A DNA stretch of 64,000 nt from Mycobacterium europaeum (GTDB taxonomy: Bacteria; Actinomycetota; Actinomycetes; Mycobacteriales; Mycobacteriaceae). Positions 41,169-50,383 of this stretch are shown piece after piece. Within the stretch, counting starts at the first letter, position 1. The number at the start of each line of letters is the position of its first letter. The position numbers were made by a program, and so were the translations under genes. The notes beneath the pieces are model-generated. The model made no database searches. It was not told the origin of the DNA and saw only the letters and a program-made list of their open reading frames with translations. The stretch spans positions 1 through 64,000 of the forward strand of contig NZ_LQOU01000015.1 of the NCBI RefSeq assembly GCF_002102155.1, given 5' to 3'.

Positions 41169-42173
41169 ATGGCAACCTCGAAGGTCGAGCGGTTGGTCAA
41201 TCTCGTCATCGCCCTGCTGTCCACCCGCGGGTACATCAGCGCGGAGAAGATCAGGTCCAGCGTGGCCGGTTACGCCGACAGCCCCAGCGCCGAGGCCTTC
41301 TCCCGCATGTTCGAGCGCGACAAGAACGAGCTGCGCGATCTGGGCATCCCGCTCGAGGTCGGCAGGGCGTCGGCCTGGGATCCCACCGAGGGCTACCGGA
41401 TCAACCGCGACGCCTACGCGCTGCCGCCCGTCGAGCTCACCCCCGACGAAGCGGCCGCGGTCGCCGTCGCGACGCAACTGTGGGAATCGCCCGAACTGAT
41501 CACCGCCACCCAGGGTGCGCTGCTCAAGCTGCGCGCCGCCGGGGTGGACGTCGACCCCATGGAGACGGGGCCGCCCGTGGCCATCGCGTCACCGGCCGGC
41601 GTGCCGGGTTTGCGGGGTTCGGAGGAGGTCCTCGGAATCCTGTTGTCGGCCATCGATTCCCGGCAGGTGGTGCAGTTCCCGCACCGGCCGTCGCGGACCG
41701 AGCCGTACAGCATGCGCACGGTGGAGCCGTGGGGGGTCGTCACCCAGAAGGGACGCTGGTATCTCGTGGGACACGATCGCGACCGCGACGCCACCCGTAC
41801 GTTCCGGCTCTCGCGGATCGGCTCCGAGGTCAGGCCGATCGGTCCGCCCGGAGCGGTCGTCGTGCCCGGGGATGTGGACCTGCGCCAGATCGTGGCCCGC
41901 ACGATCGCCGAGACCCCGACCGGCGGGCAGGCGCGCGTGTGGGTCGCCGACGGGCGTGCGACCGCACTGCGGCGCGCCGGAAGGCAGACCGGCACGCGGG
42001 AAGTGGGCGGCCGCGACGGCGAGGTGATCGAAATCGACATCGGATCCAGCGATCGGCTGGCGCGCGACATCGCCGGCTACGGGGCCGACGCCGTCGTGCT
42101 CGAACCGCAGTCACTGCGCGAGGACGTGCTGGCCCGCCTGCGCGCCCACGTGGGCGGGGGCGAGCCGCAATGA
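41169..42173 (+). CDS. pafB: PafB, WYL-domain transcriptional activator
   Basis: PafB pairs with PafC to activate the RecA-independent DNA-damage regulon in mycobacteria. The 334-residue protein has an N-terminal winged HTH (ERLVNLVIALLSTRGYISAE), a WYL domain (SRQVVQFPHRPSRTEPYSMR, KGRWYLVGHDRDRDATRTFR) and a WCX C-terminal domain. ATG 41169 matches the known N-terminus; ATG 41163 would add two residues. Its stop overlaps the pafC start (ATGA). The proposed ligand for WYL activation is single-stranded DNA, from published work on the family. Confidence 0.95.
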   Translation: MATSKVERLVNLVIALLSTRGYISAEKIRSSVAGYADSPSAEAFSRMFERDKNELRDLGIPLEVGRASAWDPTEGYRINRDAYALPPVELTPDEAAAVAVATQLWESPELITATQGALLKLRAAGVDVDPMETGPPVAIASPAGVPGLRGSEEVLGILLSAIDSRQVVQFPHRPSRTEPYSMRTVEPWGVVTQKGRWYLVGHDRDRDATRTFRLSRIGSEVRPIGPPGAVVVPGDVDLRQIVARTIAETPTGGQARVWVADGRATALRRAGRQTGTREVGGRDGEVIEIDIGSSDRLARDIAGYGADAVVLEPQSLREDVLARLRAHVGGGEPQ

Positions 42174-43141
42174 CCGCGATCTCGACGCGGTTGATCCGGC
42201 TGCTCAACATGGTGCCGTACTTCCAGGCCAACCCGCGGGTCACCCGGGCCAAGGCCGCCGCCGACCTCGGGGTGTCGGCCAAGCAGCTGGAAGAGGACCT
42301 CAACCAGCTGTGGATGTGCGGCCTTCCCGGCTACTACCCGGGCGACCTCATCGACTTCCAGTTCGCCGGCGACACCATCGAGGTGACGTTCTCCGCGGGC
42401 ATCGACCGGCCGCTCAAGCTGACGTCGCCGGAGGCCACCGGTCTGCTTGTGGCCCTGCGGGCGCTCGCCGACATTCCGGGTGTGGTCGATCCCGAAGCTG
42501 CCCGCAGCGCAATCGCCAAAATCGAGGCGGCGGCCGGCGCCGTCGGGCACGACACCACCGGATCGGCGGCAGCGGTCGATCAGCAAGCACCCGCCGAGAG
42601 TCGCGCCGCGGCCGCGGTGCGCACCGCGGTCCAGGCCCGACACGCGCTGGCCATCGACTATTACTCCGCGTCGCACGACACCCTGACCAGCCGGATCGTC
42701 GATCCCATCCGGGTGCTGCTGATCGGCGGCCACAGCTACCTGGAGGCCTGGTCGCGCGAGGCAGAAGGGGTTCGGCTGTTCCGCTTCGACCGGATCGTCG
42801 ACGCCACCGAGTTGGACGAGCCGGCGGCCGCGCCCGAACTGGCCGTCCAGGCGCCGCCGGACACCTCGCTGTTCGACGGCGACCCGTCCCTGCCGTCGGC
42901 GAGGCTCCGGGTCGCGCCGTCGGCGTCGTGGATGTTCGAGTACTACCCGATGCGCGAGGTGCGGGAGCTGGCCGACGGATCGTGCGAGGCGGTGATGACC
43001 TATGCCTCCGAGGACTGGATGACGCGCCTGGTGCTGGGCTTCGGGTCGGCCGTGCGGGTGCTCGAACCGGAGTCGCTCGCACGACGTGTACGGGATGCCG
43101 CGGCGGCGGCGTGCGAGTCGTATCAGGCGCTTGCGCCCTGA
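42170..43141 (+). CDS. pafC: PafC, WYL-domain transcriptional activator
   Basis: This 323-residue partner of PafB starts TAISTRLIRLLNMVPYFQAN with a winged HTH (KAAADLGVSAKQLEEDLNQL), then a WYL domain (RHALAIDYYSASHDTLTSRI, HSYLEAWSREAEGVRLFRFD) and WCX domain (MTRLVLGFGSAVRVLEPESL). It functions only with PafB. ATG 42170 overlaps the pafB stop, so equal translation of the two is expected. tatA follows after 72 bases. Confidence 0.95.
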   Translation: MTAISTRLIRLLNMVPYFQANPRVTRAKAAADLGVSAKQLEEDLNQLWMCGLPGYYPGDLIDFQFAGDTIEVTFSAGIDRPLKLTSPEATGLLVALRALADIPGVVDPEAARSAIAKIEAAAGAVGHDTTGSAAAVDQQAPAESRAAAAVRTAVQARHALAIDYYSASHDTLTSRIVDPIRVLLIGGHSYLEAWSREAEGVRLFRFDRIVDATELDEPAAAPELAVQAPPDTSLFDGDPSLPSARLRVAPSASWMFEYYPMREVRELADGSCEAVMTYASEDWMTRLVLGFGSAVRVLEPESLARRVRDAAAAACESYQALAP

Positions 43142-43213
43142 GGTCACGGCGCGGGCGGCCCGGTGTATCGCCGCACTGCGGTAGCATCGGGTAGACGTCT
43201 GGAGGTAATCAAA

Positions 43214-43495
43214 GTGGGCAGTCTTAGTCCGTGGCACTGGGCGATCCTTGCGGTGGTGGTGATCCTGCTTTTTGGTGCCAAGAAGCTCCCCGATGCAGCA
43301 CGTTCGTTGGGCAAGTCGATGCGCATCTTCAAGTCTGAGCTGCGCGAAATGCAGAGCGAGAACAAGTCGGAACCGTCCGCGTTGGACACGAACAGCGCGC
43401 CCTCCGCGGCGAACCCCACTCCCGTGCAGTCGCAGCGGGTCGACGCTCCGGCGCCGGCCCCCGAGCAGGGGCACTCTGAAGCACGCCCGGCTTAG
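43214..43495 (+). CDS. tatA: Twin-arginine translocase subunit TatA
   Basis: TatA oligomerises to form the pore for export of folded proteins. The 93-residue protein has one N-terminal membrane helix ([14 protein letters not shown]), the hinge [16 protein letters not shown] and an amphipathic helix ([12 protein letters not shown]), then a disordered Pro/Ala/Ser tail. GTG 43214 has GGAGG 8 bases upstream and begins GSLSPWHW as in other mycobacteria. tatC follows, so the pair is an operon. Confidence 0.95.
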   Translation: MGSLSPWHWAILAVVVILLFGAKKLPDAARSLGKSMRIFKSELREMQSENKSEPSALDTNSAPSAANPTPVQSQRVDAPAPAPEQGHSEARPA

Positions 43496-43540
43496 CCCGC
43501 CATCATCGTCGCGGTGCCCGAACGCCACTGAACGAGCGTC

Positions 43541-44509
43541 GTGAAAGGTTTCAAGGTTTCAGCGCGCACTGCCGGCGTGCTGAGGCGCCTCAATCCGCGT
43601 AACAGGCGCAGCCGCACCAATCCCGACGCGACGATGTCGCTCGTCGACCACCTGACCGAGCTGCGCACCCGGTTACTGCTGTCGCTGGCCGCCATCCTGG
43701 TGACCACGATTTTCGGGTTCTTCTGGTACTCGCATTCGCTCTTCGGGCTGGAAAGCCTGGGCGATTGGCTGCGCCACCCCTACTGTTCGCTGCCCCAATC
43801 CGCGCGCGCCAGCATCAGCGCCGACGGACAATGCCGACTGCTGGCCACGGCGCCGTTCGACCAGTTCATGTTGCGGCTCAAGGTCGGCCTGACCGCCGGG
43901 GTCGTGCTGGCGTGTCCGGTGTGGTTCTACGAGCTGTGGGCCTTCATCACGCCGGGCCTGTACCAGAAGGAGCGCCGTTTCGCGGTCGGGTTCGTGGTCC
44001 CCGCGGCGGTGCTGTTCGTCGCCGGCGCGGTGCTGGCCTACTTCGTGCTGTCCAAGGCGTTGGGCTTCTTGCTGACCGTGGGCAGCGACGTGCAGGTGAC
44101 CGCGCTGTCCGGGGACCGGTACTTCGGGTTCCTGATCAACCTATTGGTGGTCTTCGGGGTCAGCTTCGAATTCCCGTTGCTCATCGTCATGCTCAACATG
44201 ACCGGGGTGCTGCCCTATGAAAAGCTCAAGTCCTGGCGGCGTGGCCTGATCTTCGCGATGTTCGTGTTCGCCGCAATTTTCACGCCCGGCTCCGACCCGT
44301 TTTCGATGACCGCCCTGGGCGTGGCGCTGTCGGTGCTCCTCGAATTCGCCATCCAGATCGCCCGCCTGCACGACCGGCGCAAGGCCAAGCGCGAGGCCCA
44401 GGCCGTCATCCCCGACGATGAGGCATCGGTCATCGAGCCGCCCACACCCCTCCAGCAGTCGGTCCCGGAGCCGTCGTTCACCGCCGGCCAGCATGACGAT
44501 GTCACCTGA
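43541..44509 (+). CDS. tatC: Twin-arginine translocase subunit TatC
   Basis: TatC binds the twin-arginine signal peptide. The 322-residue protein has six membrane helices and the conserved [20 protein letters not shown] opening, FQ-less periplasmic loop, [13 protein letters not shown], and [14 protein letters not shown] near the last helices. An extra N-terminal ~27 residues (basic, [13 protein letters not shown]) and a C-terminal cytoplasmic tail are mycobacterial features. GTG 43541 is used. Its stop lies inside the start region of helY. Confidence 0.95.
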   Translation: MKGFKVSARTAGVLRRLNPRNRRSRTNPDATMSLVDHLTELRTRLLLSLAAILVTTIFGFFWYSHSLFGLESLGDWLRHPYCSLPQSARASISADGQCRLLATAPFDQFMLRLKVGLTAGVVLACPVWFYELWAFITPGLYQKERRFAVGFVVPAAVLFVAGAVLAYFVLSKALGFLLTVGSDVQVTALSGDRYFGFLINLLVVFGVSFEFPLLIVMLNMTGVLPYEKLKSWRRGLIFAMFVFAAIFTPGSDPFSMTALGVALSVLLEFAIQIARLHDRRKAKREAQAVIPDDEASVIEPPTPLQQSVPEPSFTAGQHDDVT

Positions 44510-47318
44510 ACCGACAGCGCCGCAGGACGTCGCGGAGCTCGTCGAGCTGGCCCGGTTCACCGCGGAGCTGCCGTTCGCGCTGGACGGCTTCCAGCAGCGG
44601 GCGTGCGCGGCGCTGGAACGAGGGCACGGCGTGCTGGTGTGCGCGCCGACCGGCGCCGGCAAGACCGTGGTGGGCGAATTCGCCGTCCACCTGGCGCTGG
44701 CCGCGGGCGGGAAGTGCTTCTACACCACCCCGCTCAAGGCGCTGAGCAACCAGAAGCACACCGACCTGACCGCACGCTACGGCCGCGACCGGATCGGCCT
44801 GCTGACCGGTGACATGTCGGTGAACGCCGACGCGCCCGTGGTGGTGATGACCACCGAGGTGCTGCGCAACATGCTCTACGCCGATTCTCCCGCGCTGCAA
44901 GGGCTTTCCTACGTCGTGATGGACGAGGTGCATTTCCTGGCCGACCGGATGCGCGGCCCGGTCTGGGAGGAAGTGATCCTGCACCTGCCCGACGACGTGC
45001 GGGTGGTCAGTCTGTCGGCGACGGTGAGCAATGCCGAGGAATTCGGCGGCTGGATCCAGACGGTGCGGGGCGATACGACCGTGGTGGTCGACGAGCACCG
45101 GCCCGTTCCGCTGTGGCAGCACGTGCTGGTGGGGAAGCGGCTCTTCGACCTGTTCGACTACGGGAACGCGGAAGCCGGCGAGCGGCCAGGTGCCGGACGT
45201 GAGTCGCGGGTCAACCCGGACCTGGCGCGCCACATCGCGCACCGCCGGGAGGCGGACCGGATGTCGGACTGGCGTGGTCCCCGCCGGGAGGCGGGAAGGC
45301 GTGGCGGCGGCCGCGGCGCCCCGGGCCGGCCGCGTTTCTACCGGCCGCCCGGTCGGGCCGACGTGATCGCGACCCTGGACAGCGAGGGGCTGCTGCCGGC
45401 GATCACGTTCGTGTTCTCCCGCGCCGGCTGCGACGCCGCCGTCCAGCAGTGTCTGCGCTCGCCGCTCCGCCTGACCACCGAGGAGGAACGGGCGCAGATC
45501 GCCGAGGTGATCGACCACCGGTGCGGCGATCTCGCCGACGCCGACCTGGCGGTGCTCGGCTACTACGAGTGGCGGGAAGGGCTGCTGCGCGGCCTGGCGG
45601 CCCACCACGCCGGAATGTTGCCGGTATTCCGGCACACCGTCGAGGAGCTGTTCACGGCCGGTCTGGTCAAGGCCGTGTTCGCCACCGAGACGCTGGCGCT
45701 CGGCATCAACATGCCCGCCCGGACCGTGGTGCTCGAAAGGCTGGTGAAGTTCAACGGCGAGCAACACATGCCGCTGACGCCGGGGGAGTACACGCAGCTG
45801 ACCGGGCGCGCCGGCCGGCGCGGCATCGACGTCGAAGGCCACGCGGTGGTGCTGTGGAACCCCGCCGAAGAGAACACCGAGCCCGCCGCGGTCGCGGGTC
45901 TGGCCTCGACCCGCACCTTCCCGCTGCGCAGTTCGTTCGCCCCGTCGTACAACATGACGATCAACCTGGTGCAGCAGATGGGTCCCGAGCAGGCGCATCG
46001 GCTGCTGGAGCAGTCGTTCGCCCAGTATCAGGCCGACCGCTCGGTCGTCGGTCTGGTCCGCGGCATCGAACGCGGCACCGCGATGCTCGCCGAGATCGCC
46101 GGCGAGCTGGGCGGCCCGAAGGCGCCCGTTCTCGACTACGCGCGGCTGCGGGCGCGCATCTCCGAGCTGGAGCGCGCGCAGTCCCGCGCGTCGCGGCTGC
46201 AGCGGCGGCAGGCGGCCAGCGACGCGCTGGCCGCGCTGCGCCGCGGTGACATCATCAACATCACCCAAGGCCGGCGCGGCGGGCTGGCGGTGGTGCTGGA
46301 ATCGGCCCGCGACGACGAGGATCCGCGCCCACTGGTACTCACCGAAAACCGTTGGGCGGGGCGGATTTCGACGGCCGACTACCCGGGGGTGTCGGCCCGC
46401 GTCGGCTCCATGCCGTTGCCCAAGCGGGTCGAGCACCGCCAGCCGCGGGTCCGGCGTGATTTGGCGTCGGCGCTGCGGTCGGCGGCCGCCGGGCTGACGC
46501 TTCCGGCCCGGCGCCGCAGCGGCCGCGGCGAGCACGACGGCGCGTTTCAGGACCCGGAGCTGGCGTCGTTGCGCGACGAGCTGCGTCGGCACCCGTCGCA
46601 CAACAGTCCCGGCCTCGAGCCCCAGGTCCGGCAGGCCGAGCGCTACCTGCGCATCGAACGCGACAACGCGCAACTGGAGAACAAGGTTGCCGCCGCGACG
46701 AATTCGCTGGCGCGCACGTTCGACCGCATCGTCGGCCTGCTCACCGAGCGCGGCTTCATCGAAGGCCCGGACACCGATCCCCACGTCACCGCCGACGGCC
46801 GGCTGCTGGCCCGCATCTACAGCGAGAGCGACCTGCTGGTTGCCGAATGCCTGCGCACCGGCGCGTGGGCCGACCTGAAGCCGCCCGAGCTGGCGGCGGT
46901 GGTCTCGGCGGTGCTGTACGAAAGCAGGGGCGGTGAAGGCCCGGGCGCGGCGTTCGCCGCCGAAGCCCCCACTCAGCGAGTGCGGCAGGCGCTGCAGCAA
47001 ACGTCGCGGCTGTCGCACGCGCTGCGCGCCGACGAGCAGACGCACCGGATCACGCTCAGCCGGGAACCCGACGACGGGTTCGTCAATGTCATCTATCGGT
47101 GGGCCAAGACCGGGGACCTGGCGGCGGCGCTGGCGGCCGCCGACCCGGGCGGCACCGGCTCGCCCCTGCTGGCGGGGGACTTCGTACGGTGGTGTCGCCA
47201 GGTTCTCGACCTGTTGGACCAGGTCCGCAATGCCGCCCCGGACGCTGACCTGCGGGCCACCGCCAAGCGCGCCATCAATGACGTTCGGCGCGGCGTCGTC
47301 GCTGTTGACGCCGGGTAG
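44493..47318 (+). CDS. helY: Ski2/Mtr4-like DEVH-box helicase HelY
   Basis: This 941-residue superfamily 2 helicase of the Ski2-like type is expected to act on RNA or structured nucleic acid. Motif I is [10 protein letters not shown] (Lys57), motif II is DEVH at 144-147, [11 protein letters not shown] is motif III, then [12 protein letters not shown] and [10 protein letters not shown]. After the helicase core come an arch-like region (basic, Arg-rich) and a DSHCT-type C-terminal domain ([20 protein letters not shown]). ATG 44493 is used; ATG 44499 is equally possible. The start overlaps tatC by 17 bases. It matches M. tuberculosis HelY (906 residues) with a longer linker. Confidence 0.95.
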   Translation: MTMSPEPTAPQDVAELVELARFTAELPFALDGFQQRACAALERGHGVLVCAPTGAGKTVVGEFAVHLALAAGGKCFYTTPLKALSNQKHTDLTARYGRDRIGLLTGDMSVNADAPVVVMTTEVLRNMLYADSPALQGLSYVVMDEVHFLADRMRGPVWEEVILHLPDDVRVVSLSATVSNAEEFGGWIQTVRGDTTVVVDEHRPVPLWQHVLVGKRLFDLFDYGNAEAGERPGAGRESRVNPDLARHIAHRREADRMSDWRGPRREAGRRGGGRGAPGRPRFYRPPGRADVIATLDSEGLLPAITFVFSRAGCDAAVQQCLRSPLRLTTEEERAQIAEVIDHRCGDLADADLAVLGYYEWREGLLRGLAAHHAGMLPVFRHTVEELFTAGLVKAVFATETLALGINMPARTVVLERLVKFNGEQHMPLTPGEYTQLTGRAGRRGIDVEGHAVVLWNPAEENTEPAAVAGLASTRTFPLRSSFAPSYNMTINLVQQMGPEQAHRLLEQSFAQYQADRSVVGLVRGIERGTAMLAEIAGELGGPKAPVLDYARLRARISELERAQSRASRLQRRQAASDALAALRRGDIINITQGRRGGLAVVLESARDDEDPRPLVLTENRWAGRISTADYPGVSARVGSMPLPKRVEHRQPRVRRDLASALRSAAAGLTLPARRRSGRGEHDGAFQDPELASLRDELRRHPSHNSPGLEPQVRQAERYLRIERDNAQLENKVAAATNSLARTFDRIVGLLTERGFIEGPDTDPHVTADGRLLARIYSESDLLVAECLRTGAWADLKPPELAAVVSAVLYESRGGEGPGAAFAAEAPTQRVRQALQQTSRLSHALRADEQTHRITLSREPDDGFVNVIYRWAKTGDLAAALAAADPGGTGSPLLAGDFVRWCRQVLDLLDQVRNAAPDADLRATAKRAINDVRRGVVAVDAG

Positions 47319-47397
47319 GCTGAGCCGGAGCTACCGTAGATCCCGAAACCACCACGCCGATAGTTCATGCCGAGACACAAGGGGCTGAGGAGAGACG

Positions 47398-48156
47398 ATG
47401 AGCGGACCGCAGGGACCGGAGCAGCAGTGGCAACCGCCGGGCCAGGGTAGCGATCCTTCCTCCGAGCCCACCCAGGCCGGTTCGCCCTGGCAACAGCAGC
47501 CGGGCCAGGAAGCGACGTGGCAGACCCCCGCGTACACGCCGCCCGCCGAGTACCCGCAGTACCAGCAGCCCGCCGAGCCGGCGTACCCGCAGCAATACCC
47601 GCAGCAGCCCGGCTACGGGCAGCCCGGGCAGTACGCGCAGCCCGGCCAGTACGGGCAGCCCGGTCAGTACCCCCAACCGGGTCAGTACGGGCAGCCCGGT
47701 CAGTACCCGCAGCCGGGCCAGTATGGGCAGCCGGGTCAGTACGGCCAGCCGGGCCAATACGGGCAGCCGGGCCAGTACCCCCAGCAGTACCCGCCCTACG
47801 ACCAGCAGCCGGCCAAGAAGCGGTCGACGACGGTGATCCTGGGCGTGGCCGGGGCGATCGCCTTCCTGCTCCTCGCGGTCGTCCTGGTGCTGGGCTTTTG
47901 GCAGCCCGGTTTCTTCGTGACCACCAAGCTGGACGTGAACAAGGCGCAGGCCGGTGTGCAGCAGGTGCTGTCGGATGAGACCAACGGCTACGGCGCCAAG
48001 AACGTCCAGAACGTCAAGTGCAACCACGGCCAGAATCCGACCGTCAAGAAGGGCGCAACTTTCGACTGCGACGTCAGCATCGACGGCGCCCCCAAGCATG
48101 TGACGGTGACGTTCCAGGACAACAAGGGCACCTACGAGGTGGGACGCCCGCAGTAG
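47398..48156 (+). CDS. DUF4333 membrane protein with long Pro/Gln/Tyr repeat tail
   Basis: This 252-residue single-pass membrane protein has an N-terminal half that is a disordered repeat region built on GQPGQY and PQPGQY units, then one membrane helix ([20 protein letters not shown]) and a C-terminal extracytoplasmic DUF4333 domain with the two usual cysteines ([20 protein letters not shown]). Function is unknown; the family often has the same layout in mycobacteria (Rv2091c-like). The protein starts at ATG 47398 with a GGAG-type site (gaggagagacg). The repeats may bind partners such as scaffold or phospho-signal proteins, but this is guesswork. Confidence 0.88.
   Translation: MSGPQGPEQQWQPPGQGSDPSSEPTQAGSPWQQQPGQEATWQTPAYTPPAEYPQYQQPAEPAYPQQYPQQPGYGQPGQYAQPGQYGQPGQYPQPGQYGQPGQYPQPGQYGQPGQYGQPGQYGQPGQYPQQYPPYDQQPAKKRSTTVILGVAGAIAFLLLAVVLVLGFWQPGFFVTTKLDVNKAQAGVQQVLSDETNGYGAKNVQNVKCNHGQNPTVKKGATFDCDVSIDGAPKHVTVTFQDNKGTYEVGRPQ
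47632..47796 (+). repeat. Coding tandem repeats (GQPGQY)n
   Basis: Repeated 18-base units such as gggcagccgggtcagtac, with some units ending in ccgcag or cccaa variants, encode successive [12 protein letters not shown]. About nine units run in frame; length variation between strains is likely. Confidence 0.88.
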
Positions 48157-48160
48157 TCGG

Positions 48161-49171
48161 TTACTCCGGCAGCGCGTCGAGCGCCTTTTGCAGTCGGGCG
48201 ATCGAGGACCCGACGCCCAGCGTGGTCGCCAGCTTGGCGGTGCGCTGCGGGTCGTCGGCCGCCAGCGGTAGCGCGTCGGTTGCGGTCGACAGGCTGACGG
48301 GCGCGTCGGTGGCGACCCGCACCACCCGCCCGGCGGCCTCGATGTAATCGTTGGCGCCCAGCAGTTTCGAGCGCAGACCCTTGGCCATCTTCGATTTCGG
48401 GTCCCGGGCGGCCGCCAGGATCTGTTCGAGCGACTCGTGCTGGGCCAGCAGGGTCGCCGCCGTCTTCTCGCCGACGCCCGGCACGCCGGGCAGGCCGTCG
48501 GACGGGTCGCCGCGCATCAGCGCGAACTCGGCGTAGGCAGGCCCCGCGCGATGCTCGGGGACACCGTAGTGTTCGGCGACCTCCGCGGGCCCGAACAGCG
48601 TGGCTTTGGTCAGTCCGCGGCCCAGGTACAACACCCGGACCGGGACCGGGTCGTCGGACACCACCTGCAGCAGGTCGCGATCCCCGCTGACCACCACCAC
48701 CGGGTCACGACGCTCGCGGGCGGCCAGCGTCCCCAGCACATCGTCGGCCTCGAACCCTTCGGCGCCCGCGGTCGGGATCCCGAAAGCGTCCAGCAATTCC
48801 ATGATCATGTCGATCTGCGGCGCGAGGTCGTCGGGAACCTCTTCGACGTCCGGTTCGCCCTCGGGCTCGGGCTCCGCGACGCGATGCGCCTTATAGGACG
48901 GGATGAGGTCCACCCGGAACTGCGGTCGCCAATCCAGGTCCAGGCAGACCACCAGCCGGCCGGGGCGTTGCTGGTTGATCACCACGGCCATCGAATCGAT
49001 GAATCCGCGCACGGCGTTCACCGGCCGGCCGTCGGGCGCGGTGATCGAGGAAGGCACCCCGAAATACGACCGGAACCACATGCTGGCCCCGTCGAGCAGC
49101 ACTAGCGGCGATCGCGAGCGCGGCGAAGCCGGGCGCTGCGGGTCGCCGCTGGTACCTGAGGGTCTGGTCAT
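48161..49171 (-). CDS. 5'-3' exonuclease (Pol I exonuclease-like, Rv2090 type)
   Basis: This 336-residue stand-alone 5' nuclease of the FEN/Pol I type has metal ligands in [43 protein letters not shown] and [12 protein letters not shown], with a helix-hairpin-helix in [19 protein letters not shown]. It should process flaps in repair or Okazaki maturation. The first ~23 codons from ATG 49171 are mostly made of a dispersed repeat, so the GTG at 49102, which leads straight into LLDGASMWF, may be the true start. Its 3' end is a few bases after the DUF4333 gene on the opposite strand. Confidence 0.88.
   Translation of the reverse strand: MTRPSGTSGDPQRPASPRSRSPLVLLDGASMWFRSYFGVPSSITAPDGRPVNAVRGFIDSMAVVINQQRPGRLVVCLDLDWRPQFRVDLIPSYKAHRVAEPEPEGEPDVEEVPDDLAPQIDMIMELLDAFGIPTAGAEGFEADDVLGTLAARERRDPVVVVSGDRDLLQVVSDDPVPVRVLYLGRGLTKATLFGPAEVAEHYGVPEHRAGPAYAEFALMRGDPSDGLPGVPGVGEKTAATLLAQHESLEQILAAARDPKSKMAKGLRSKLLGANDYIEAAGRVVRVATDAPVSLSTATDALPLAADDPQRTAKLATTLGVGSSIARLQKALDALPE
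49102..49150. repeat. Dispersed palindromic element, copy C
   Basis: The sequence ctagcggcgatcgcgagc continues with gcggcgaagccgggcgc and gcgggtcgccgct. Its ends agcggcga and tcgccgct form a perfect 8-bp terminal inverted repeat. It overlaps the first codons of the exonuclease frame, ending at an in-frame GTG. Confidence 0.65.
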
Positions 49172-49221
49172 GCCGGTATCGTCTCACGCCGCCGAGCGCC
49201 GGCCGGGTTAGCCTGGCTGCC

Positions 49222-50349
49222 ATGGAATCTCATCGGTTCGACACCGGGGTGTATGCGCGCCGGCTGAAGGCGGCCGCCGATGCGACCGCCGACGCGGGAT
49301 TGTCCGGCCTGGTCATCACCCCCGGCTACGACCTGCGCTACCTCGTCGGGTCCCGCGCCCAGACGCTCGAGCGATTCACCGCGCTGGTGTTGCCGGCGTC
49401 CGGTGACCCGACGGTGGTGGTGCCGCGGCTGGAGCTCGCCTCGCTCAAGGGGTCGGCCATCGCGGATCTGGGTCTGGCGGTGCGCGATTGGGTCGACGGG
49501 GACGACCCGTACCAATTGGTGGGCGCCGCATTGGGCAGGGCGCCCGTCGCGACCGCGGTCACCGACTCCATGCCGGCGCTGCACCTGCTGCCGCTGGTGG
49601 GTGTGCTCGGGATGCTGCCGGTCCTGGCCACCGAGGTGATGCGCAAGCTTCGGATGGTCAAGGAGGAATGCGAAACAGACGCGCTGCGCAAAGCCGGCGC
49701 GGCCATCGATCGGGTGCACGCCCGGGTCCCGGAGTTCCTTGTCCCGGGCCGGACGGAAGCCGACGTCGCCGCCGACATTGCGGAAGCGATTGTGGCCGAG
49801 GGGCATTCGGAGGTCTCGTTCATCATCGTCGGTTCCGGGCCGCACAGCGCCGACCCGCACCACGGCTACTCGGATCGCGAATTGCAGGTCGGCGACATCG
49901 TCGTCGTCGACATCGGCGGCGCCTACGAGCCCGGGTACCACTCCGACTCGACCCGTACGTACAGCATCGGCGAGCCGGATCCCGCAGTGGCACAGCAGTA
50001 TTCGGTGCTGCAGCGGGCGCAGCGGGCGGCCGTGGAGGCGGTGCGCCCCGGGGTGACGGCCGCGCAGATCGACGCCGCCGCGCGCGACGTGCTGGCCCGC
50101 GCCGGGCTCGCGGAGGCTTTCGTCCACCGCACCGGTCACGGCATCGGGCTATCCGTCCATGAGGAGCCCTACATCGTCGCGGGCAACGACCTGCCGGTGG
50201 CCGCGGGCATGGCCTTCTCCATCGAGCCGGGCATCTACTTCCCGGGCCGCTGGGGCGCCCGCATCGAGGACATCGTCGTGGTCACCGACGATGGCGCGCT
50301 GGCGGTCAACAACCGTCCGCACGACCTCATCGTGGTGCCCGTGGCATAG
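49222..50349 (+). CDS. pepE: Xaa-Pro dipeptidase/aminopeptidase PepE (M24 family)
   Basis: This 375-residue metallopeptidase cleaves dipeptides or N-terminal residues next to proline. It has an N-terminal creatinase-like domain (LSGLVITPGYDLRYLVGSRA) and the M24 pita-bread catalytic domain. The five metal ligands are all present: Asp230 (VVVDIGG), Asp242 (YHSDSTRTY), His306 (HRTGHGIGL), Glu335 (FSIEPGIY) and Glu349 (ARIEDIV). ATG 49222 is 50 bases from the divergent exonuclease start. It matches M. tuberculosis Rv2089c. Confidence 0.94.
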   Translation: MESHRFDTGVYARRLKAAADATADAGLSGLVITPGYDLRYLVGSRAQTLERFTALVLPASGDPTVVVPRLELASLKGSAIADLGLAVRDWVDGDDPYQLVGAALGRAPVATAVTDSMPALHLLPLVGVLGMLPVLATEVMRKLRMVKEECETDALRKAGAAIDRVHARVPEFLVPGRTEADVAADIAEAIVAEGHSEVSFIIVGSGPHSADPHHGYSDRELQVGDIVVVDIGGAYEPGYHSDSTRTYSIGEPDPAVAQQYSVLQRAQRAAVEAVRPGVTAAQIDAAARDVLARAGLAEAFVHRTGHGIGLSVHEEPYIVAGNDLPVAAGMAFSIEPGIYFPGRWGARIEDIVVVTDDGALAVNNRPHDLIVVPVA

Positions 50350-50383
50350 CAGCCGGGGCTCACCGGCGCGTACGTTGGGCTTG

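Noticed and set aside
47632..47796. CRISPR array
   Set aside because: The repeats are in frame, contiguous and encode a low-complexity protein; there are no unique spacers.
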